Assembly: GCA_027946555.1 (NCBI GenBank)
Contig: JAPEVC010000446.1
Coordinates: forward strand, 1-12,155
DNA: 12,155 nucleotides
Direction: 5' to 3'
DNA from: Gnomoniopsis sp. IMI 355080
Lineage: Eukaryota > Ascomycota > Sordariomycetes > Diaporthales > Gnomoniaceae
Part shown: in pieces, positions 8,730 to 12,155 of the stretch
Position numbering within the stretch: position 1 is the stretch's first letter
How the letters are laid out: every line of letters starts with the position of its first letter
Program-made: the position numbers and the translations under genes
The notes under the pieces: model-generated
Told to the model about the DNA's origin: nothing
Databases searched by the model: none
What the model saw: only the letters and a program-made list of their open reading frames with translations

Positions 8730-10703
8730 ATGCCACCACGCAAACATCCGCTTTCTGACGACACGAGTGCATCTTCCAACCCAACATCGCACCCCATTAA
8801 ACGACGCCGCCGGTTGTCCGGCTCCTCCTCCTCCTCTTCGCCCCCCGCCTCCTCTGCCCACGCCGTTGTCTCCCCCGCGCACCGCGACCTCCTCTCTCCG
8901 CTCTCCGACGAGCTCCTGCTTCGAATTCTCTCATACCTATCGCTTCCGCACCTTCTGGCCGTTGCGCCCGTCTCACGCCGCTACCACCGCCTGGCCGAGG
9001 ACTCGCAGCTATGGAAGGCACTTTACTATGCGCGCTTTGTGCTGCCGCGCGCGATGCGCATCCCTGGATTTCGAGGCAAGTCGAGCGTGCGGGAGCACAA
9101 GTTGCATTATAAGGGGCGACGGACGCTATGGGCGGATGGACGTTTGGGCGGATTGGTTCGCGAGGAGAGAGGTGAGAGAGCGGGTTATGTGGCAAGGAGG
9201 TTAAGGATTGCGCCGGGCGAAGAGAAGACACAGGAGGAGGATGCGAGGGTGAATTGGAAGAGGCAATTCAAGATCAGGCATAATTGGGCGAAAGGGAAGT
9301 GTGCCGTCGAAGAGCTGAAGTTGGGGCCGGACCCCGAGGCGCGAGAAGGGTCCTCGGATGGGGACGATGAGGAGGAGGAGGAGGAGCGACGTAAGATGTT
9401 GGTAAAGGTTGTCGAGGGGCTTGCAGTGACTGCTGACGCCACTTTTGGCTTGCGGGCCTGGGACCTGAAGACGAGGGAGGTTGTGGCGCAAACAGCGCTC
9501 CATGACGAACAACAACAGGAAGAAGACGAGGCTGCGCCAAGCTGTATAGCGATCGATGATCGCGGCTTGGAGCACAGCATCTTGGATATCTCTATCGGTT
9601 TCACAGACGGGAGCTTCGGCGTCTGGCGGCTTGGGAAGGACAAGACTCTGTCGAGGAGGTACCGGCACGAGAAGTCCAGCAATGGAGGACTGGTAGGGAT
9701 GTCTTATTCGCATCCTTACCTGCTCACTGCGACTGGCGCTGTCCTGGTCTCTCTCTATACATTCCATGTTCCGGAGAAGCCAGAGGCAGACATCGAGGAC
9801 GAGAGTGATACTGAAGATCCGCCACTACCATCGTGGCTGGCGACCGACCCTGTCACAGAAGAGGTGGGGCCAGACAAACCCACACAATCCGACGCAATGC
9901 CTCTCCCAGCGCCATACCTCATGACGTCCCTTAAATCCCACACCTCGGATCCTCCGCTGGCGCTATCAATACGGAAGACAGGAAACATCACCGTCGCTTC
10001 CATCGCATACACCTTCTTCACCCGCCAAGGCTGGTCCATCGGCATTCAAGACCTGCACATCACGCCCAACGCCCGCCCGCAATACCCACCGCACATCAAC
10101 ACTCGTCTCGCGTACACCAATCCCGTACAAACAAGCCCTTCTCGGGCTCAAGAACCCGCCTCGTCCTCCTCGTTCTCATCTCGACCACAACATGCGCTCT
10201 CACGCCTCGTCTCGTCCACCCGCAACTCATCCACCTCTTCCTCTGCGCCATCAACACCCCCGCCTCCACCTCCCACCCCACAGAACCAGGCCGGCCCAAC
10301 AACCCTCAGCTACACACATCCCTACCTCCTCGCGACTCTCCCGGACAACACACTTATCCTACACCTCTGTACTTCCACAGCCGCCGCCCTGACCGTCTCT
10401 CCCGGCATCCGCCTCTGGGGCCACACCTCGGGCATCAGCGACGCCGACATCACGGCACGCGGCAAGGCCGTCAGCGTGAGCTCGCGCGGCGAGGAGATGC
10501 GCGTGTGGGAGCTCGAGGGGCGGCCGTCGGGCTTGAGGAGTCGAAGTGTGGAAATCCGGGCCGGCGGTGGTGGTGGTGGCGGAGGCGGGGCTGAGGCATG
10601 GGACGAGAGGAGGAATTGGGTTGGATTTGATGATGAGATGGTGATTGTATTGAAGGAGGCGAGGGGTGGGAGGGAGAGTTTGATGGTGTATGACTTTACG
10701 TAG
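8730..10703 (+). CDS. F-box protein with WD40-like repeats
   Basis: Probably the substrate-recognition subunit of an SCF (Skp1-cullin-F-box) ubiquitin ligase. A single exon of 657 residues. Order: Ser-rich N-terminus with a basic KRRRR nuclear-localisation-like patch (24-28); F-box at about 53-97 (LSPLSDELLLRILSYL, then LAVAPVSRRYHRLAEDSQLW); a basic Arg-rich segment (105-195); an acidic run (210-220); and divergent propeller-like strands ending in WD-type motifs (LRAWDLKTRE 241-250, GSFGVWRLG 294-302, MRVWELEGR 590-598). Low-complexity inserts interrupt the propeller: acidic 352-363, Ser-rich 476-508, Pro-rich 508-516 and nine Gly at 612-620. The frame is open upstream to 8625 without another ATG; 8730 has A at -3 and is the natural start. 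Strong GC-rich coding bias contrasts with the flanks. Repeats are too divergent for me to count blades or name an ortholog. Confidence 0.88.
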   Translation: MPPRKHPLSDDTSASSNPTSHPIKRRRRLSGSSSSSSPPASSAHAVVSPAHRDLLSPLSDELLLRILSYLSLPHLLAVAPVSRRYHRLAEDSQLWKALYYARFVLPRAMRIPGFRGKSSVREHKLHYKGRRTLWADGRLGGLVREERGERAGYVARRLRIAPGEEKTQEEDARVNWKRQFKIRHNWAKGKCAVEELKLGPDPEAREGSSDGDDEEEEEERRKMLVKVVEGLAVTADATFGLRAWDLKTREVVAQTALHDEQQQEEDEAAPSCIAIDDRGLEHSILDISIGFTDGSFGVWRLGKDKTLSRRYRHEKSSNGGLVGMSYSHPYLLTATGAVLVSLYTFHVPEKPEADIEDESDTEDPPLPSWLATDPVTEEVGPDKPTQSDAMPLPAPYLMTSLKSHTSDPPLALSIRKTGNITVASIAYTFFTRQGWSIGIQDLHITPNARPQYPPHINTRLAYTNPVQTSPSRAQEPASSSSFSSRPQHALSRLVSSTRNSSTSSSAPSTPPPPPPTPQNQAGPTTLSYTHPYLLATLPDNTLILHLCTSTAAALTVSPGIRLWGHTSGISDADITARGKAVSVSSRGEEMRVWELEGRPSGLRSRSVEIRAGGGGGGGGGAEAWDERRNWVGFDDEMVIVLKEARGGRESLMVYDFT

Positions 10704-10925
10704 AGCGTTGTCATGCCCGCTTATACAAGTCCTCATCAGTCTCCGGGAGAGGCAGACGTGCTGTACAGGCCAGAACAATGCAATTCTGAGTTTGGTAAAC
10801 TTTGTTCCTTGTCCAAGGTTGACAATGGCCTAGCAACATATCTGTATCTGCTCAGCCAGCATTCTACCAAGCTCCAGCACCTACGAGAAGCGCACGCTAC
10901 AATTGATCGCCTCCAACACACCACA

Positions 10926-11342
10926 ATGCGGCCAAGTCTCGTCCAACCTATCCCTCACAGTTCCCATGCCGGCATCAACCACGATTCGGGAAGCAACAAC
11001 TCAAACGTCCTCGAAACCTCCATGCGCCTCAACCAGCGCGTTCTCAATTTCGCAAACCGCGTATCCCAACAACCAACGATAAATGCCCAACTTCCCTTCC
11101 CACGGACAATACCTAGTAGAAAAGGGAAAACCACATCAAACAAAACCATTTCTATCTTCCTGGGTATACAGCGTAAGTACCACGAAAGAAACAGGCACGT
11201 GCCTCGTGCGTTTTGAAACGATTCTCCCACGTTCAATCACGCCCTCCCACCTCCCCCGCCAATGGATCTGTGGTTCCTGACGTTTCTTCTGCCAGCCCTG
11301 TTTTTTGTTGGTTGGACCCTGGTGTTCGAGACGTTTTACTAA
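10926..11342 (+). CDS. Weak candidate: small two-exon gene with hydrophobic C-terminus
   Basis: No family recognised. Model join(10926..11172,11296..11342) gives 97 residues; the same frame could also start at 10713 (168 residues), only 10 bases after the F-box stop. The ATG at 10926 has A at -3. Codons from about 10930 to 11090 end mostly in C, as in genuine genes of this window. The donor is a perfect GTAAGT, and the 123-base intron ends with CTGAC, a pyrimidine tract and CAG. Splicing joins ISIFLGIQ to PLFFVGWTLVFETFY, forming one hydrophobic stretch like a C-terminal membrane anchor. The intron also contains an ATG at 11262 that runs through the acceptor to the same stop (26 hydrophobic residues). 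The region is C-rich, so the codon signal may be compositional, and it may simply be the F-box 3' untranslated region. Confidence 0.22.
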
Positions 11343-12155
11343 GCCCGACCATTCCGGTCTATATCAGAGCCAGCTATTACAGCTGCAGGTTCCTTGATTG
11401 GAACGACCCGGGAGGAAAAGGAAGGGAGGCCCTTTCATTACTGGGACAGCTTTTGAGCGTTTTAGTGGGAAGTTTGTCGCGGCCGAACCTCTCTCTCTCT
11501 GTGTTTGCCACAGGTCCGGATGGGAAACCTCGATCCCCCCGATCTCAAGTGATCGCTCTCTCCCGGGGGGGTGGAGGGATGATGGCTGGTGTTGAATTGA
11601 TCGACTCGTTCTTCCCAACTCACCAACACTATCTATCACTCTATACAGTACGGGCTATTATTACTTGGAGAACGAAAGCCTTTCGGAGGGGATGACATTG
11701 GTAGAGGACATGGCAGTGTTGGTCCCACCAACAGAATGGGACAGAGTTACAGCAAAATACCATGGCCTGGGCCCGCGGCCTGGCAGCCGGCCTTTGTTCC
11801 TATTTTCAGGGCTGCATGCGAGAATGTGCCGCATCATCCAATGTGAACGTGACATGTATGTATATATACACATGTACTACTGTACGTATACCCCTTTGGG
11901 GTTCTAGTCGCAAGGCAAAAAAAGATCTCCGCTCAAGCTCCAGCCTAGCTAGCTCGCCCCCATTTCTCTTTTTTTTTTTCTCTTTTTTATTGAGGGGTCT
12001 ACTTTTTGTCTCCCCCCCCCCCCACGAAAGTGACGGAACCTTCAATGTTTCATTCGGTGCTAACGGTACCGTGCCACTGGAATCATAGGCTGAAGCTTCT
12101 CGGGGTTGTGTTGTTTCATCAGGCTGCGACCCCCGGCTGGAGCTTTGCCCCCCAC
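11343..12155. other. Gene-free right end, possibly promoter of a gene beyond the edge
   Basis: No convincing coding frame on either strand. The stretch has a TATATA-type run near 11861-11868, long pyrimidine tracts at about 11960-11988, and a C homopolymer near 12012-12023. Long T/C tracts are common in upstream regions of highly expressed fungal genes, so this could be the promoter or leader of a plus-strand gene starting to the right. This is inference. Confidence 0.35.

Noticed and set aside
8797..9767. Long minus-strand and alternative plus-strand frames inside the F-box gene
   Set aside because: Shadows of the GC-rich F-box coding sequence; they are low-complexity Ser/Pro/Arg strings without domains.
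11213..11695. 160-codon plus-strand open frame near the right end
   Set aside because: No domain, ordinary codon pattern, overlaps the better-supported splice acceptor at 11295 in another frame; judged chance.

Overview
The window looks like nuclear DNA of a filamentous ascomycete (Pezizomycotina, probably a Sordariomycete; this is inference). The genes carry several short introns of about 50-150 bases with fungal branch points (CTAAC, CTGAC). A Zn(II)2Cys6 regulator and a Pth11-like seven-helix protein are both types typical of this group. CCTAGGTA-type palindromes lie between genes. I saw no tRNA, rRNA, CRISPR array or intact transposon.

Layout from left to right. (1) Bases 1-822, minus strand: the 5' end of a Zn2Cys6 transcription factor running off the left edge. 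Its zinc cluster is split over a 24-base micro-exon and the next exon, so simple ORF calling misses it. (2) Bases 823-3919: about 3.1 kb with no confident gene. It holds two palindromic hairpins, a weak three-exon candidate (3311-3724, minus) and other coding-like scraps that may be gene remnants. (3) Bases 3920-5497, minus: a complete 424-residue FAD-dependent aromatic-ring-type monooxygenase in four exons. Its second intron appears to be GC-AG. (4) Bases 5498-6508: a shared divergent promoter with a long dyad just upstream of a TATA-like box of the monooxygenase. (5) Bases 6509-8152, plus: a complete 425-residue Pth11-like/fungal rhodopsin-domain membrane protein in six exons. (6) Bases 8730-10703, plus: an uninterrupted 657-residue F-box protein with WD40-like strands. 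(7) Bases 10704-12155: no confident gene. There is a weak two-exon small-gene candidate with a hydrophobic C-terminus (10926-11342), followed by homopolymer-rich sequence that may be the promoter of a gene beyond the right edge.

The regulator, the monooxygenase and the divergently transcribed receptor-like protein could form a small accessory metabolic or sensing locus, for example for turnover of an aromatic compound. This rests only on proximity and shared promoter space. The F-box gene looks like an ordinary chromosomal neighbour. All spliced models were built by hand from reading frame, splice consensus and family resemblance, without transcript data.
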